This document shows, in pieces, positions 39,301-47,338 of a stretch of 64,000 nucleotides of DNA. Position 1 is the stretch's first letter; every line of letters starts with the position of its first letter. The translations under genes were made by a program, and so were the position numbers. This stretch comes from Roseisolibacter agri (GTDB lineage Bacteria; Gemmatimonadota; Gemmatimonadetes; Gemmatimonadales; Gemmatimonadaceae), in NCBI RefSeq assembly GCF_030159095.1, contig NZ_BRXS01000001.1:868001-932000 (forward strand), given 5' to 3'. The notes beneath the pieces are model-generated. The model did not search any database. It had not been told where the DNA came from and saw only the letters and a list, made by a program, of their open reading frames with translations.

Positions 39301-39740
39301 GCGAGGAGCGTGCGCAGCGTCTCCGCGTCGCTGTCGCGGACGTCGCGCGGGTCGCAGAGGAGGGCATGGAGGCGCGGCGGGCGGTTCGCGACCGGCGTCC
39401 AGGCCGCGACCGCGAGCGCACCGCCGTCGTCGCGCACGAGGAGCAGGAGCCAGCGCTCGTGCGCCGCGTGGAGCGCGAGGCGTGAGGCGAGGGTGCGCGC
39501 GGCGTCGCGGAGCGGCGTGCGCGCCGGCACCGTGGCGAGCAGCGCGCGGAGCGCGCCCGGCCCGACGACGAGGCGCGCGCGGGTGATTATCGCCTCGTCG
39601 ATGCCGAGCGTGCGGCGCGTGTCGTGGGGGAGCGTGAGCGGGGCGGACGCGAAGCCGGCGGCGCGCGCGATGGGGAGGAGCGCGGGCAGCGAGCGGGCGT
39701 CGGCGAGCAGCTGGGCGGCGAGGGCGAGGCGCACGCGCAC
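36351..39740 (-). CDS. Large Eco57I-like N6-adenine DNA methyltransferase
   Basis: A 1129-residue class I DNA methyltransferase. The AdoMet motif is ALDPACGSGAFLVHAL (about 415-430) and the catalytic motif is VVGNPPWVRP (NPPW at about 656), typical for N6-adenine methylation. Before it are the family landmarks FLNGGLFAP and RRATGAFYTPQAMVERV. The C-terminus (about 880-1090; LNSCYVASFDDPRDARAF, PLVAWLGALAEPARGGFRR) is like the TaqI/Eco57I target-recognition region. I see no PD-(D/E)XK nuclease motif in the N-terminal part. It starts at a GTG 69 bp after the glycosyltransferase stop and is coupled to the helicase. Confidence 0.88.
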   Translation of the reverse strand: MRVRLALAAQLLADARSLPALLPIARAAGFASAPLTLPHDTRRTLGIDEAIITRARLVVGPGALRALLATVPARTPLRDAARTLASRLALHAAHERWLLLLVRDDGGALAVAAWTPVANRPPRLHALLCDPRDVRDSDAETLRTLLAHAPAPSATDVDALLAHQRWLDVLGRDRLGTRFYHALARTVATLADAATATVPDADARADLALLHTTRCLFLAFLEAKGWLDGDPAFLAHRFDACMANGGDFHRRVLRPLFFGTLNTPRSRRAPVARAFGRIPFLNGGLFAPTALERRHRRLHLDDAALGTLVHDLLASHRFTAREDAAAWSEAAVDPEMLGRAFESLMHARDRRATGAFYTPQAMVERVTSAGLRTALLAPPPRGHDALPPTLVDASLAGHDVASDPRAATLRRRVLALRALDPACGSGAFLVHALERLADLLATAGDARPLADLRRALLTHTIFGVDRNTTAVWLAELRLWLSVVIEADVDDPLRVPPLPNLDHNVRVGDALALPTGLALPADATWGGAPWGSGAPVRAGGALATQRARYARCTGARKRAAARALDDAERARALATLDRALLALRHERRELLAAARARDLFGDRRPPSTRDRERLLALRRAIRAATRHRRAIADGAALPFGFGWHFGDAAAASGFDLVVGNPPWVRPHAIPAAERDALRATYACARDAAWRTGAALAGAGMGFGSQVDLAAPFVERSLALLRPGGALSLLVPAKLWRALAGGGLRTLLAREAELHALEDWTEAPAAFDAATYPSLVVATRRASHDDATPARETHLPHVAIRVHRRAGIAESRLAPHALALDADPASPWLLLPRDVRAAFDRLRAAGPPLGATSLARATLGVKCGCNDAFLVDVEPGDGPLATVHARGRTGTVERGLLRPALRGEDLARGSDAPLTNSIVWTHCDDGAPLPTLPPRALRWLAPWRARLAARSDARSSRAWWTLFRTHGADARRPRVAWADLARTPLPRLMPAGDPTVPLNSCYVASFDDPRDARAFATLLAAPPLVAWLGALAEPARGGFRRHLAWTVALLPVPADWRAARDLLADAWTATPGARTLAVCAAYGIPPHALAPLLAWDAGLVHADALPHDDDAMRAARMVRERHATHAASCRR

Positions 39741-39809
39741 ACAGTGCGTCGTGCGCGGCGCGGGACCGTATCGGTGGAGCGCGTGGCGGTACGCGGCTAC
39801 GCAGCGACG

Positions 39810-41000
39810 TCAGGCCGGGTCGCTCGCGGAGAGGTAGACGCGGCCGCGCCACTCGACGCGGCGGCCGCGCGCGATCGCCTGCGCGACGATCGTGAGGTAG
39901 GTGCCGGCGCCCAGCGGATACAGGAGCGCCCAGAGCGGCGAGAGGCCCGAGCGTCGGTAGATCGCCATCCAGAAGAGCAGCGTGCACGCGACCGCGATCG
40001 TCGCCATCCGCACCTGCGTCCAGTCGTCGAGCAGGCCCGCGGCGGCGGCGAGCAGCAGCGCGAGCGGCCAGAGCTGCATCAACGCCGGGAACAGCAGCAG
40101 CAGCGGGAAGAGCAGCCGGCCCACGCGGCCCAGCGGCATCGCCTCGCGGCCGCCGGCGAAGACGTTCTTGCGCCAGCCGCCCACCAGCTCGCGCAGCGAC
40201 GTGTACATGCGCGTCGCGAGCTGCGACTCGCCGAGGAGGAGGTGGACGGGAAGGCCCGCGGCGTGGGTGCGCTGTGCGAGCTTGAGGTCCTCCGCGACCG
40301 CGTCGCGCACCGCGGCGTGGCCGCCGATCGCGTCGTACGCCGCGCGCGTCATGAGCAGGCACTGGCCGTTGGCGATCTTGTCGACCGCGTGGCGCGAGCG
40401 CGAGACGCGCTCCGTGCCGCCGAAGCGGCCCGCGATGACGGCGAAGACCTGCGGCTGCACGACGCGCTCCCAGAACGTTTCCATCTCCTGGCGGCCGGCG
40501 ACGGAGAGCAGGGCGGCGCCGCGCGCGCGCATCGCGTTGACCGCGCGCGGGAGCAGGTCGGGCGCGTGCGTGGTGTCCGCGTCGACGAAGGCGAGGATGT
40601 CGCCGCGCGCGGCCGCCGCGCCGGTGGCGCACGCCCACTGCTTGCCCATCCAGCCGTCGGGGAGCGCCGGGTTGTCGAGCACGCGCACGCGGGTGTCGCG
40701 CGCCGCGATAGCGCGGGCGATGTCGCCGGTGCCGTCGGTGGAGTGGTCGTCGACGACGAGCACCTCGAGCGCGGGCCAGGTGGTGCCGAGCACGGAGTGC
40801 AGGCAGCGCGCGACGTTGCGCGCCTCGTCGCGCGCAGGGATCACGACCGAGATGAGCGGCGCGTCGGACGGGGCGACGCCGGAGTAGTCGTCGAGCGCGC
40901 GCGAGTCGCGCGTGCGCCACCAGACGACGAGCGGCGCGGCGACCCACGGGATCGCCTGGAGGGCGGCGTCGCGCCAGGAGTGCAGGGCAGGATCGGTCAC
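39810..41000 (-). CDS. Membrane glycosyltransferase family 2
   Basis: A 396-residue inner-membrane glycosyltransferase. An N-terminal anchor (about 12-28) precedes the GT2 domain with SVVIPARDEARNVARC, VVDDHSTDGT and FVDADTTH (DxD), and the RDAVAEDLKLAQR acidic motif. Three or four membrane helices follow (about 285-375). The segment LPDGWMGKQWACATG is characteristic of the HpnB/CruC/CrtQ-like group, which works on hopanoid or carotenoid lipids, so a lipid acceptor is plausible. GTG start. The start is preceded by a long perfect hairpin (41030-41070). Confidence 0.87.
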   Translation of the reverse strand: MTDPALHSWRDAALQAIPWVAAPLVVWWRTRDSRALDDYSGVAPSDAPLISVVIPARDEARNVARCLHSVLGTTWPALEVLVVDDHSTDGTGDIARAIAARDTRVRVLDNPALPDGWMGKQWACATGAAAARGDILAFVDADTTHAPDLLPRAVNAMRARGAALLSVAGRQEMETFWERVVQPQVFAVIAGRFGGTERVSRSRHAVDKIANGQCLLMTRAAYDAIGGHAAVRDAVAEDLKLAQRTHAAGLPVHLLLGESQLATRMYTSLRELVGGWRKNVFAGGREAMPLGRVGRLLFPLLLLFPALMQLWPLALLLAAAAGLLDDWTQVRMATIAVACTLLFWMAIYRRSGLSPLWALLYPLGAGTYLTIVAQAIARGRRVEWRGRVYLSASDPA

Positions 41001-41029
41001 GACGACAAGATGGCGTGGGCCGCGAACGT

Positions 41030-41070
41030 ACGACGACGGCCGGCGCCGCGTGGGCGCCGGCCGTCGTCGT
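41030..41070 (-). terminator. Long perfect hairpin after the disordered-protein gene
   Basis: An 18-bp perfect stem (41030-41047 with 41053-41070) with a 5-base loop, 42 bp past the stop of the Ser/Gly-rich protein gene and 30 bp before the glycosyltransferase start. The stem sequence is ACGACGACGGCCGGCGCC. There is no T-run on either side, so it would be an atypical intrinsic terminator or a transcript-stabilising structure. Confidence 0.55.
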
Positions 41071-41111
41071 CAGGCGTCGCTATGGATCGCAACGAGCGGA
41101 GCGTGCTCCGC

Positions 41112-41654
41112 TCACATGTCGTCCATGCGCTCGAGGGTGCGGCCGGACGAGCGGTCCGACGACTGATCGTCCTGGTCGCGGTACGGGCTGCTCGAGCTCC
41201 CGCGCATGCCCTCGTCGTCGCGGCTGCCGGACGTGCCCCCGCTGTAGCCGGTGTCGTTGCCGTAGCCGCCGCTGCCCTCACGGTCGCTCTGGCCCTCGCG
41301 GCCGCTCTCGCGGCCGCTCTCGCGGCCGCTGTCGCGCTGCTGGCGATCGCGGGAGCTGGCGCCCATGCCGTGGTCCGCGCGGTTGCGATCGGAGCCGCTG
41401 CTGGAGCCGCTGCTGGAGCCGCTGCTGGAGCCGCTGCTCGCCGACATGCCGTCCATGCCGTCGCCCTGATCCGAGGACTGCTGGCTGCCGCGCTGACTGC
41501 TGCGCGAGCGGGACGAGCTGGACTGCGAGCCACCCGACGACGCGCTCATGCCCTCGTCGTTCTGGCGGCTGGAGGACTGCTGGCTGCCGCCCTGGCGGGA
41601 CTGGCTGCCCTGAAGGTCATCGTTGCGGGAGTCGCGATTCTGTCGATCGGCCAT
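41112..41654 (-). CDS. Disordered Ser/Gly/Arg-rich protein
   Basis: A 180-residue protein of extremely low complexity, without any globular segment or signal peptide. It contains Ser/Gln runs, a four-fold SSSG repeat (about 102-118), a three-fold GRES-type repeat (about 140-152) and many Arg/Asp residues. It is likely intrinsically disordered and highly soluble; a stress-related or nucleic-acid-associated role is only a guess. A CCCCCTCGCGGGGG palindrome and an inverted repeat CGTACCCATTCGTACG lie in the 145-bp gap shared with the divergent LD-carboxypeptidase gene and may be operators. Confidence 0.65.
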   Translation of the reverse strand: MADRQNRDSRNDDLQGSQSRQGGSQQSSSRQNDEGMSASSGGSQSSSSRSRSSQRGSQQSSDQGDGMDGMSASSGSSSGSSSGSSSGSDRNRADHGMGASSRDRQQRDSGRESGRESGREGQSDREGSGGYGNDTGYSGGTSGSRDDEGMRGSSSSPYRDQDDQSSDRSSGRTLERMDDM

Positions 41655-41799
41655 CGTGCTGCCTCCTGCTGAGGTGAGTCCCCCTCGCGGGGGCCCCCTC
41701 CCTGGGCAACGGCCGTACCCATTCGTACGGGAACGGACGAAAGGCGGGACGCGCCCGGGCGCGTTGCCGGGGCCGGTGAGCCTGCCTACGTTCGCCGGC

Positions 41800-42720
41800 A
41801 TGCCCGTCGCCGCCCCCACGTTCCGCCCGCCCACGCTCGCGCTCGGCGCCCGCGTCGCCCTGGTCGCGCCCGCCGGTCCGCTCCTCGGCCCCAACGACCT
41901 GCCGCGCGCGCTCGAGACCGCTCGCCGCCTGGGGTGGGAGCCCGTGGTGGGGGAGCACGCGCTGGCGCACGCGGACTACTTCGCGGGCGACGACGCCGAT
42001 CGCCTCGCCGACCTCAACGCCGCGCTCCGCGATCCGGCGGTGGACGCGATCTGGTGCCTGCGCGGCGGCTACGGCGCGATGCGCCTCCTCCCGCACGTCG
42101 ACTGGGACGCGATGCGGGCGCGCCCCCGCGCGCTGATCGGGTACTCCGACATCACGGCGCTGCACTGCGCGCTCGCGGTCGAGGTGCCGGGGCTGGTGTC
42201 GTACCACGGGCCGACCGCGCGGGCGGTGCTGACGCCGTTCTCCGAGCGCTCGTTCCTGGCCGCGCTGCGCGACGGCGGCGAGCCGTGCGGCGAGGCGCCG
42301 GCGGCGCGCACGCTGCGGCCGGGGCGCGCGACGGGCCGGCTCGCGGGCGGCAACCTCGCGCTGCTGGCGGCGCTCGCGGGCACGCGCTGGGCCCCGCGCT
42401 TCGACGGCGCGATCGCGGTGATCGAGGACGTGAACGAGGCGACCTACCGCATCGACCGGATGCTGCGGCAGCTGCTGCTGGCGGGCTGCCTGGACGGCTG
42501 CCGCGCGATCGCGTTCGGCCACTGCACGGCCTGCCCGGAGGAGTGCGACGACGACGGGCGGCGCTCGCTGGCGGCGGTCGTCACCGAGATCGCCGATGCG
42601 CTGCAGGTCCCGGCGCTGCTCGGCATTCCGGTGGGGCACATCGAGGATCAGTGGACGATCCCGCTGGGCGCGCCGGCGACCGTCGACACCGAGACGAGGA
42701 CGCTCACGCTCTCCGCCTGA
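41800..42720 (+). CDS. LD-carboxypeptidase (peptidase S66)
   Basis: A 306-residue LD-carboxypeptidase of family S66 (LdcA/MccF type). The catalytic serine is in IGYSDITALH, the Glu in IEDVNEATYRIDRM, and the His in PVGHIEDQWTIPLG, in the right order. The N-terminal LALGARVALVAPAGP and CLRGGYGAMRLL are standard. It cleaves the terminal D-Ala from muropeptides in wall recycling, or inactivates microcin-like compounds. No signal peptide is seen, so it is cytoplasmic. The stop is directly followed by palindromic element I. Confidence 0.92.
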   Translation: MPVAAPTFRPPTLALGARVALVAPAGPLLGPNDLPRALETARRLGWEPVVGEHALAHADYFAGDDADRLADLNAALRDPAVDAIWCLRGGYGAMRLLPHVDWDAMRARPRALIGYSDITALHCALAVEVPGLVSYHGPTARAVLTPFSERSFLAALRDGGEPCGEAPAARTLRPGRATGRLAGGNLALLAALAGTRWAPRFDGAIAVIEDVNEATYRIDRMLRQLLLAGCLDGCRAIAFGHCTACPEECDDDGRRSLAAVVTEIADALQVPALLGIPVGHIEDQWTIPLGAPATVDTETRTLTLSA

Positions 42721-42887
42721 GAGCGGGGGACGGACCGGCGGGGGACGGACCGGCGGAGAACGGAACGGCGGAGGACGGTGGAGCGTGAGACGGAAAGGCG
42801 GATCGGTAGACGCCCCACCGTTTCACGCCCTATCGTTCTCCGCGTCCTCGTTCGCCGCCGTTCCGTCCTCCGCTCCACCGTTCCGTC
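42721..42887. repeat. Palindromic intergenic element I (GGAGGACGG type)
   Basis: Fills the gap between the LD-carboxypeptidase stop and the ATG of the rhodanese gene. The left arm (about 42722-42800) holds GGGGGACGGACCGG, GCGGAGGACGGTGGAGCG and GTGAGACGG units. The right arm (about 42818-42887) holds complementary CCGTTTCACG, CCGTTCCGTCCTCCGC and CCACCGTTCCGTC units. It forms a long imperfect hairpin just before the next start codon. Same class as elements G and H. Confidence 0.83.
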
Positions 42888-43241
42888 ATGAAGACCTACC
42901 ACGACCTGGTCGCCGAGGCCAAGCCACGCATCACCGAAGTGTCGGCCGACGACGTGCGCGCGCGTCTCGCGCAGGGCGAGTCGTTCACGCTGCTCGACAT
43001 CCGGGAGCCGAACGAGTGGAAGATGGGCCACCTCCCCGGCGCGCTGCACATCCCGCGCGGCGTGATGGAGTCCGCGATCGAGTCGCGCGTCCCGCGCGAG
43101 CAGGAGGTCGTGCTCTACTGCGCGTCCGGCAACCGGTCGGTGCTGGCCGCCGACGTCCTGCAGCAGATGGGCTACCGGAAGGTGAGCTCGATGCGCGGCG
43201 GGATCCGCGCCTGGGCCGACGCGGGCGGCGAGGTCGAGTGA
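42888..43241 (+). CDS. Rhodanese-like sulfurtransferase
   Basis: A 117-residue single-domain rhodanese. It has the family substrate loop LLDIREPNEWKMGHLPGALH and the active cysteine in LYCASGNRSVLAAD, followed by the closing segment VSSMRGGIRAW. It carries persulfide sulfur on that cysteine and is expected in the cytoplasm. The start codon abuts palindromic element I, so no separate ribosome-binding region outside the element exists. The NUDIX gene follows 10 bp later. Confidence 0.93.
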   Translation: MKTYHDLVAEAKPRITEVSADDVRARLAQGESFTLLDIREPNEWKMGHLPGALHIPRGVMESAIESRVPREQEVVLYCASGNRSVLAADVLQQMGYRKVSSMRGGIRAWADAGGEVE

Positions 43242-43251
43242 GGGCGCGCGC

Positions 43252-43920
43252 GTGAGCGACGGCGGCCGTCCCGCCCTCCCGCACGCGCTCGCCGACGGGC
43301 TCGCGCACCCGGAGATCGCGCGCCTCGCCGCCGCCCTCGCGGCGCGGCCCGGCCGCCCGGCGCGCATTCACCCCGACGACCGGCCGCCGCGGCACGCCGC
43401 GGTGGCGCTCGTGCTCCGGCTGCGCGAGGACGGCACGCCGGAGCTGCTGTTCGTGAAGCGCGCGGAGTACGAGGGCGATCCGTGGAGCGGGCACGTGGCG
43501 TTTCCGGGCGGTCGCGCGGAGCCCGACGACGCGACCCCGTGGGACACCGCGGCGCGCGAGACGTGGGAGGAGACGGGCCTCGAGCTGCGGCGCGACGGCC
43601 TGCTGCTCGGCACGCTGGACGACCTGTACCCGCGCAATCCCGCGCTGCCCGCGATCGTCGTGCGTCCGCACGTGGCGCTCGCGGCGCCAGGGCCGCTGGT
43701 GCTGAGCGACGAGCTGGCGGCGGCGTTCTGGGTGCCGATCCGCCGCTTCGGCGAGCCGGGCTTCGCCACGACGTCCACGGTGCAGGCGCGCGGCCACGCG
43801 CTGACGGTGCCGAGCTTCGTGCACGACGGCCACACGATCTGGGGGATGACGCACCGGATCGTGGAGCAGCTGCTGGAGCGGTGGCCGCCGGCCCCGCGCA
43901 CCGGCCCGGACGGCGAGTGA
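43252..43920 (+). CDS. NUDIX hydrolase (CoA pyrophosphatase-like)
   Basis: A 222-residue NUDIX hydrolase. The NUDIX box is readable in GGRAEPDDATPWDTAARET followed by WEETGLEL. The preceding segments (RHAAVALVLRLREDGTPELL, WSGHVAFPGG) resemble the YeaB/NudL group that hydrolyses CoA and its derivatives. It starts at a GTG 10 bp after the rhodanese stop, so both are co-transcribed. The C-terminus (MTHRIVEQLLERWP) is also typical of this group. Confidence 0.9.
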   Translation: MSDGGRPALPHALADGLAHPEIARLAAALAARPGRPARIHPDDRPPRHAAVALVLRLREDGTPELLFVKRAEYEGDPWSGHVAFPGGRAEPDDATPWDTAARETWEETGLELRRDGLLLGTLDDLYPRNPALPAIVVRPHVALAAPGPLVLSDELAAAFWVPIRRFGEPGFATTSTVQARGHALTVPSFVHDGHTIWGMTHRIVEQLLERWPPAPRTGPDGE

Positions 43921-43960
43921 GGCACGGGTAGGCGTGGACCGCGCCTTGCCTTGTGGCGGG

Positions 43961-43978
43961 AGTTAGGGCGCCCTAACT
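43961..43978. promoter_or_regulatory. MntR/DtxR-type operator upstream of mntH
   Basis: A perfect 18-bp palindrome, AGTTAGGGCGCCCTAACT, ending 31 bp before the mntH start. Its TTAGG-centre-CCTAA layout matches boxes of the DtxR/MntR/IdeR family. A DtxR-family regulator is encoded 2.4 kb downstream (46412-47191), so manganese- or iron-dependent repression of the transporter is the simple reading. A partial half-site (TTTAGGCG) occurs directly before mntR itself. Confidence 0.75.
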
Positions 43979-44009
43979 TGCGGGTGCACCCGACCCCAAC
44001 CGCGCCGCC

Positions 44010-45446
44010 ATGGCTTCGCCGTCCTCTCCGTCCGCCGCTCCGCCGGGCTCGCCGCCCGGTCCGGTTCCCGTCGACGACGTGGAGTTCGCGCCGGCGACCC
44101 ACGCGGATGGCAACGGCGCGCCCGAGGCCGGCTGGCGCCGCTCCCGCCTGGCGCCGTCGCTGGCCGAGGCGTACCGGACCGTGCCCGTGTCGGGCGTGGG
44201 GACGTTCCGGAAGATGCTGGCGTTCGCGGGCCCCGGTTACCTGGTCGCGGTCGGCTACATGGACCCGGGCAACTGGGCGACCGATCTCGCCGGCGGCTCG
44301 CGCTTCGGCTACACGCTGCTGAGCGTGATCCTGCTGTCGAACCTCATGGCGGTGCTGCTGCAGGGCCTCGCGTCCAAGCTCGGCATCGTCACGGGCCGCG
44401 ACCTCGCGCAGGCCTGCCGCGACCACTACTCGGCGCCCGTCAACTTCGCGCTCTGGCTGCTGTGCGAGATCGCGATCGCCGCGTGCGACCTGGCGGAGGT
44501 CATCGGCACGGCGATCGCGCTCAACCTCCTGTTCGACATCCCGCTGACGTGGGGCATCGTCATCACGGCGGCCGACGTGCTGCTCGTGCTGACGCTGCAG
44601 AACAAGGGCTTCCGGCGGCTCGAGGCGCTGGTGATCGCGCTGGTGGCGACCGTGGGCGCCTGTTTCCTGTTCGAGCTCTTCGTGTCGCGCCCCGACGTGG
44701 TGGCGGTCGCGCGCGGCTTCGTGCCCGATCCGGACATCGTCCGCGACCCGGCGAAGCTGTACATCGCGATCGGCATCCTGGGCGCGACGGTGATGCCGCA
44801 CAACCTCTACCTGCACTCGTCGATCGTGCAGACGCGCCGCTACGAGCAGAGCGCGGCGGGGAAGAAGGAGGCGGTGCGCTTCGCCTTCATCGACTCGACG
44901 GTCGCGCTCAGCCTGGCGCTGTTCATCAACGCGGCGATCCTGATCGTGGCGGCGGCGACGTTCTACCGCTCGGGCAACACGCAGGTGGCGGAGATCCAGG
45001 ACGCGTACCAGCTGCTGTCGCCGCTGCTGGGCGTCGGCGCGGCGAGCACGGTGTTCGCGCTCGCGCTGCTGGCGTCGGGGCAGAACTCGACGCTCACGGG
45101 CACCCTCGCCGGGCAGATCGTGATGGAGGGCTTCCTCGACATCCGGCTGCGCCCGTGGATGCGGCGGCTCATCACGCGCGCGATCGCGATCGTGCCGGCG
45201 GTGATCGTGTCGGTGCTCTACGGCGAGAGCGGCACCGCGCAGCTGCTGGTGTTCAGCCAGGTGGTGCTGTCGCTGCAGCTGTCGTTCGCGGTCTTCCCGC
45301 TGGTGCAGTTCACGAGCGACCGGCTGAAGATGGGCGAGTTCGTGAACCCGGGGTGGCTGAAGGCGCTGGCGTACCTGGTGGCGACGGTGATCGGCGGGCT
45401 GAATGCGTGGCTGCTGGTGCAGACGGCGCGGGAGTTCCTCAACTGA
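44010..45446 (+). CDS. mntH: NRAMP-type manganese/divalent-metal transporter
   Basis: A 478-residue NRAMP transporter with the metal-binding DPGN motif (MDPGNWATD) in helix 1 and the [10 protein letters not shown] motif in helix 6; about 11 hydrophobic helices are visible, which is the normal number. The N-terminal 60 residues are a hydrophilic Pro/Ser/Ala-rich extension not needed for the fold. It imports Mn(II) or Fe(II) with protons. The upstream 18-bp palindrome is a likely MntR box. Palindromic element C follows the stop. Confidence 0.95.
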   Translation: MASPSSPSAAPPGSPPGPVPVDDVEFAPATHADGNGAPEAGWRRSRLAPSLAEAYRTVPVSGVGTFRKMLAFAGPGYLVAVGYMDPGNWATDLAGGSRFGYTLLSVILLSNLMAVLLQGLASKLGIVTGRDLAQACRDHYSAPVNFALWLLCEIAIAACDLAEVIGTAIALNLLFDIPLTWGIVITAADVLLVLTLQNKGFRRLEALVIALVATVGACFLFELFVSRPDVVAVARGFVPDPDIVRDPAKLYIAIGILGATVMPHNLYLHSSIVQTRRYEQSAAGKKEAVRFAFIDSTVALSLALFINAAILIVAAATFYRSGNTQVAEIQDAYQLLSPLLGVGAASTVFALALLASGQNSTLTGTLAGQIVMEGFLDIRLRPWMRRLITRAIAIVPAVIVSVLYGESGTAQLLVFSQVVLSLQLSFAVFPLVQFTSDRLKMGEFVNPGWLKALAYLVATVIGGLNAWLLVQTAREFLN

Positions 45447-45840
45447 CGCTGCGTGCGGCGTGCTGCGTGTACGGCCGCTCGGGACGCATCGGTGCGCCTC
45501 ACCTGTCGGCCGATGGGAGGGATGCGGATGCTCCGGATCGGAACGGATCGAACGGATCGCGCCGCCCCGGCGCATGGGACGTCGCCGCCACGAGCGACGA
45601 TCCGAAGCATCCGCTCTCATCGGGAGCATCCGCATCCCCCAACAGGCAAAGGAGTCCGGCGCACCGGACGCGACCTGCAAGAGCGGACGGGATGACAGGA
45701 TGACCAGGAGGCTCCGTGTGGCGCGATGCTCCAAGCGCCGGTGCGGAGCCTCCTCGTCATCCTGTCATCCCGTCAAAGCACTCGTCGTTCAAGTCCGCCG
45801 CATCGATGCCGGCCACGCAGCACGCAGCCCGCCAGAGGTT
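45447..45840. repeat. Composite palindromic intergenic element C (GGATCGGAACGG type plus GACAGGATGAC type)
   Basis: About 394 bp with two hairpins. The first pairs 45518-45561 with about 45597-45640 (GGATGCGGATGCTCC with GGAGCATCCGCATCC at the ends). The second pairs 45686-45716 with 45744-45774: a 31-base stem with one mismatch (GACGGGATGACAGGATGACC side). Outer flanks CTGCGTGCGGCGTGCTGCGTG and CACGCAGCACGCAGCCCGCC are also complementary, so the whole is a nested palindrome. It lies between mntH and the universal-stress gene. Remaining bases up to 45904 hold nothing I recognise. Confidence 0.88.
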
Positions 45841-45904
45841 CGAGGCGCCGCCGTCGGGGGTTCCTTGCTTGCGGGGCCCCGTTTCCGGCGCCAGACTCCC
45901 GCTC

Positions 45905-46393
45905 ATGTCGGTCTACGCCCGCATCCTGGTGCCGCTCGAGCACTCGCCGTACGACGCGTGCATCCTCGAGCACGTCCGCCCGCTGGCCCGCCTGTGCGGG
46001 GCGAGCGTCACGCTGATCCACGTCGCCGACGGGTGGGTCGCGCGCAACATCGGCCAGGTGCCGCTGCGCGAGTCCGAGGAGATGCGGCGCGACCGCGAGT
46101 ACCTGGAGTCGACCTGCGAGGCGCTGTGCGCCGAGGGGTTCGAGTGCGACGCCGTGCTGGCGAGTGGCGATCCCGCCGACGAGATCCTGGCGGCCGCGGA
46201 GCGCGAGCGGTGCGACCTGATCGCGATGGCGACGCACGGCCACCGCTTCCTGGCCGACGTCGTCTACGGCTCGGTGGCCGAGGCCGTACGCCACCGTGCC
46301 TCGATCCCGGTGCTGCTGCTGCGCGGGCCGCAGCCCGCCCGGCCGACGCCGGTCCGCGCGGTCGAGGCGGTCCCGGTCCCGCCGCCGGCCTGA
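45905..46393 (+). CDS. Universal stress protein (UspA family)
   Basis: A 162-residue single UspA domain. The beginning, YARILVPLEHSPYDACILEH, and the middle strand SVTLIHVAD are standard; the nucleotide-loop region reads ATHGHRFLADVVYGSVAEAV, then IPVLLLRG. In ATP-binding members a Gly stands where this one has His, so nucleotide binding is uncertain. A Pro-rich tail ends it. It lies between mntH and mntR, consistent with a metal or oxidative stress response. Confidence 0.92.
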   Translation: MSVYARILVPLEHSPYDACILEHVRPLARLCGASVTLIHVADGWVARNIGQVPLRESEEMRRDREYLESTCEALCAEGFECDAVLASGDPADEILAAAERERCDLIAMATHGHRFLADVVYGSVAEAVRHRASIPVLLLRGPQPARPTPVRAVEAVPVPPPA

Positions 46394-46411
46394 CGGGCTA
46401 CGTTTAGGCGC

Positions 46412-47191
46412 ATGTCGTCGCGCCCCGCCGCCCCGCCACAGAGCGCTCCTGCGCTCACCGCCCCGGTCGAGGACTACCTCAAGGCCGTCTACGATCTGGA
46501 GCGCACCGGCGGCGCCGCGGCGACCAACGAGATCGCGCACCGCCTCGGCGTCGCGCCGGCGAGCGTCAGCGGCATGGTGCGGCGGCTGGCCGAGCAGGGG
46601 CTGCTGACCTACGAGCGGTATCGCGGCGTGCGGCTGACGCCCGACGGCCGGCGCGCCGCGCTCCGCACGCTGCGCCGCCACCGCATCCTCGAGTGCTACC
46701 TGGCCACCGTGCTGGGCTACCCGTGGGACGGCGTGCACGAGGAGGCCGAGCGGCTGGAGCACGCGGCGTCCGACGCGCTCATCGACCGGATGGCGGCGGC
46801 GCTCGGCGACCCCGCGTTCGACCCGCACGGCGCGCCCATCCCGACGCGCGAGGGCGCGGTGGACGAGCGGCACCACGTCGCGCTGGCCGACCTGGCGACG
46901 GGCGCGCGGGCGCGCGTGGTGCGCGTGAGCGACGAGGACGGCGAGCTGCTGCGCTATCTGGGCGAGCTGGCGCTGACGCCGGGGGCCGAGGTGACGCTGG
47001 TGGCGCGCGCGCCGTTCGACGGGCCGATCACGCTCGCGGTGGGCGACGCGCGGCCGGCGGTGGGGTCCGTGGTCGCGCAGCAGGTGCTCGTGGAGCCGCT
47101 GGAGCCGGTCGAGGCGCCGCGCACGCGTCGCAGCGTCGCGGGTCGCGCGGCCGCCGCGGCCCCCGGGCGGGGGAACGGCGGCACGTCGTGA
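46412..47191 (+). CDS. mntR: DtxR/MntR-family metal-dependent repressor
   Basis: A 259-residue DtxR-family regulator. The winged helix is at about 12-75 (VEDYLKAVYDLE, TNEIAHRLGVAPASVSGMVR, LLTYERYRGVRLTPDGR), the metal-binding dimer domain at about 76-155 (HRILECYLATVLGYPWDGVH then EEAERLEHAASDALIDRM), and an SH3/FeoA-like C-terminal domain at about 165-235. The order and the neighbouring mntH with its palindromic operator point to MntR-type control. The ATG is 18 bp after the Usp gene stop. The tail is Arg/Ala-rich. Confidence 0.92.
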   Translation: MSSRPAAPPQSAPALTAPVEDYLKAVYDLERTGGAAATNEIAHRLGVAPASVSGMVRRLAEQGLLTYERYRGVRLTPDGRRAALRTLRRHRILECYLATVLGYPWDGVHEEAERLEHAASDALIDRMAAALGDPAFDPHGAPIPTREGAVDERHHVALADLATGARARVVRVSDEDGELLRYLGELALTPGAEVTLVARAPFDGPITLAVGDARPAVGSVVAQQVLVEPLEPVEAPRTRRSVAGRAAAAAPGRGNGGTS

Positions 47192-47338
47192 GCGTTCGTC
47201 TGGCGCGTCGTTGACGCCCCTCGCCGCGGGACGGTCGCCGGAACGCTCTTTGCGCCCTGCCGCGTCGCGCCCCAGCCCGGGCGCAGCATCCGTTGCGCGG
47301 CGCCACGCCGCGTGTCCGTGGTCCCATCGGAGGTTGCC

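Noticed and set aside
34072-39740. Complete DISARM or BREX system
   Set aside because: Only a methyltransferase and a helicase are present; DrmA, DrmB, DrmC, BrxA-C and PglZ are not in the window.
34072-40947. A single 2291-codon minus-strand protein that would include the helicase
   Set aside because: Only the last 763 codons encode helicase motifs. The rest is out of frame with the methyltransferase and glycosyltransferase, which have full motif sets.
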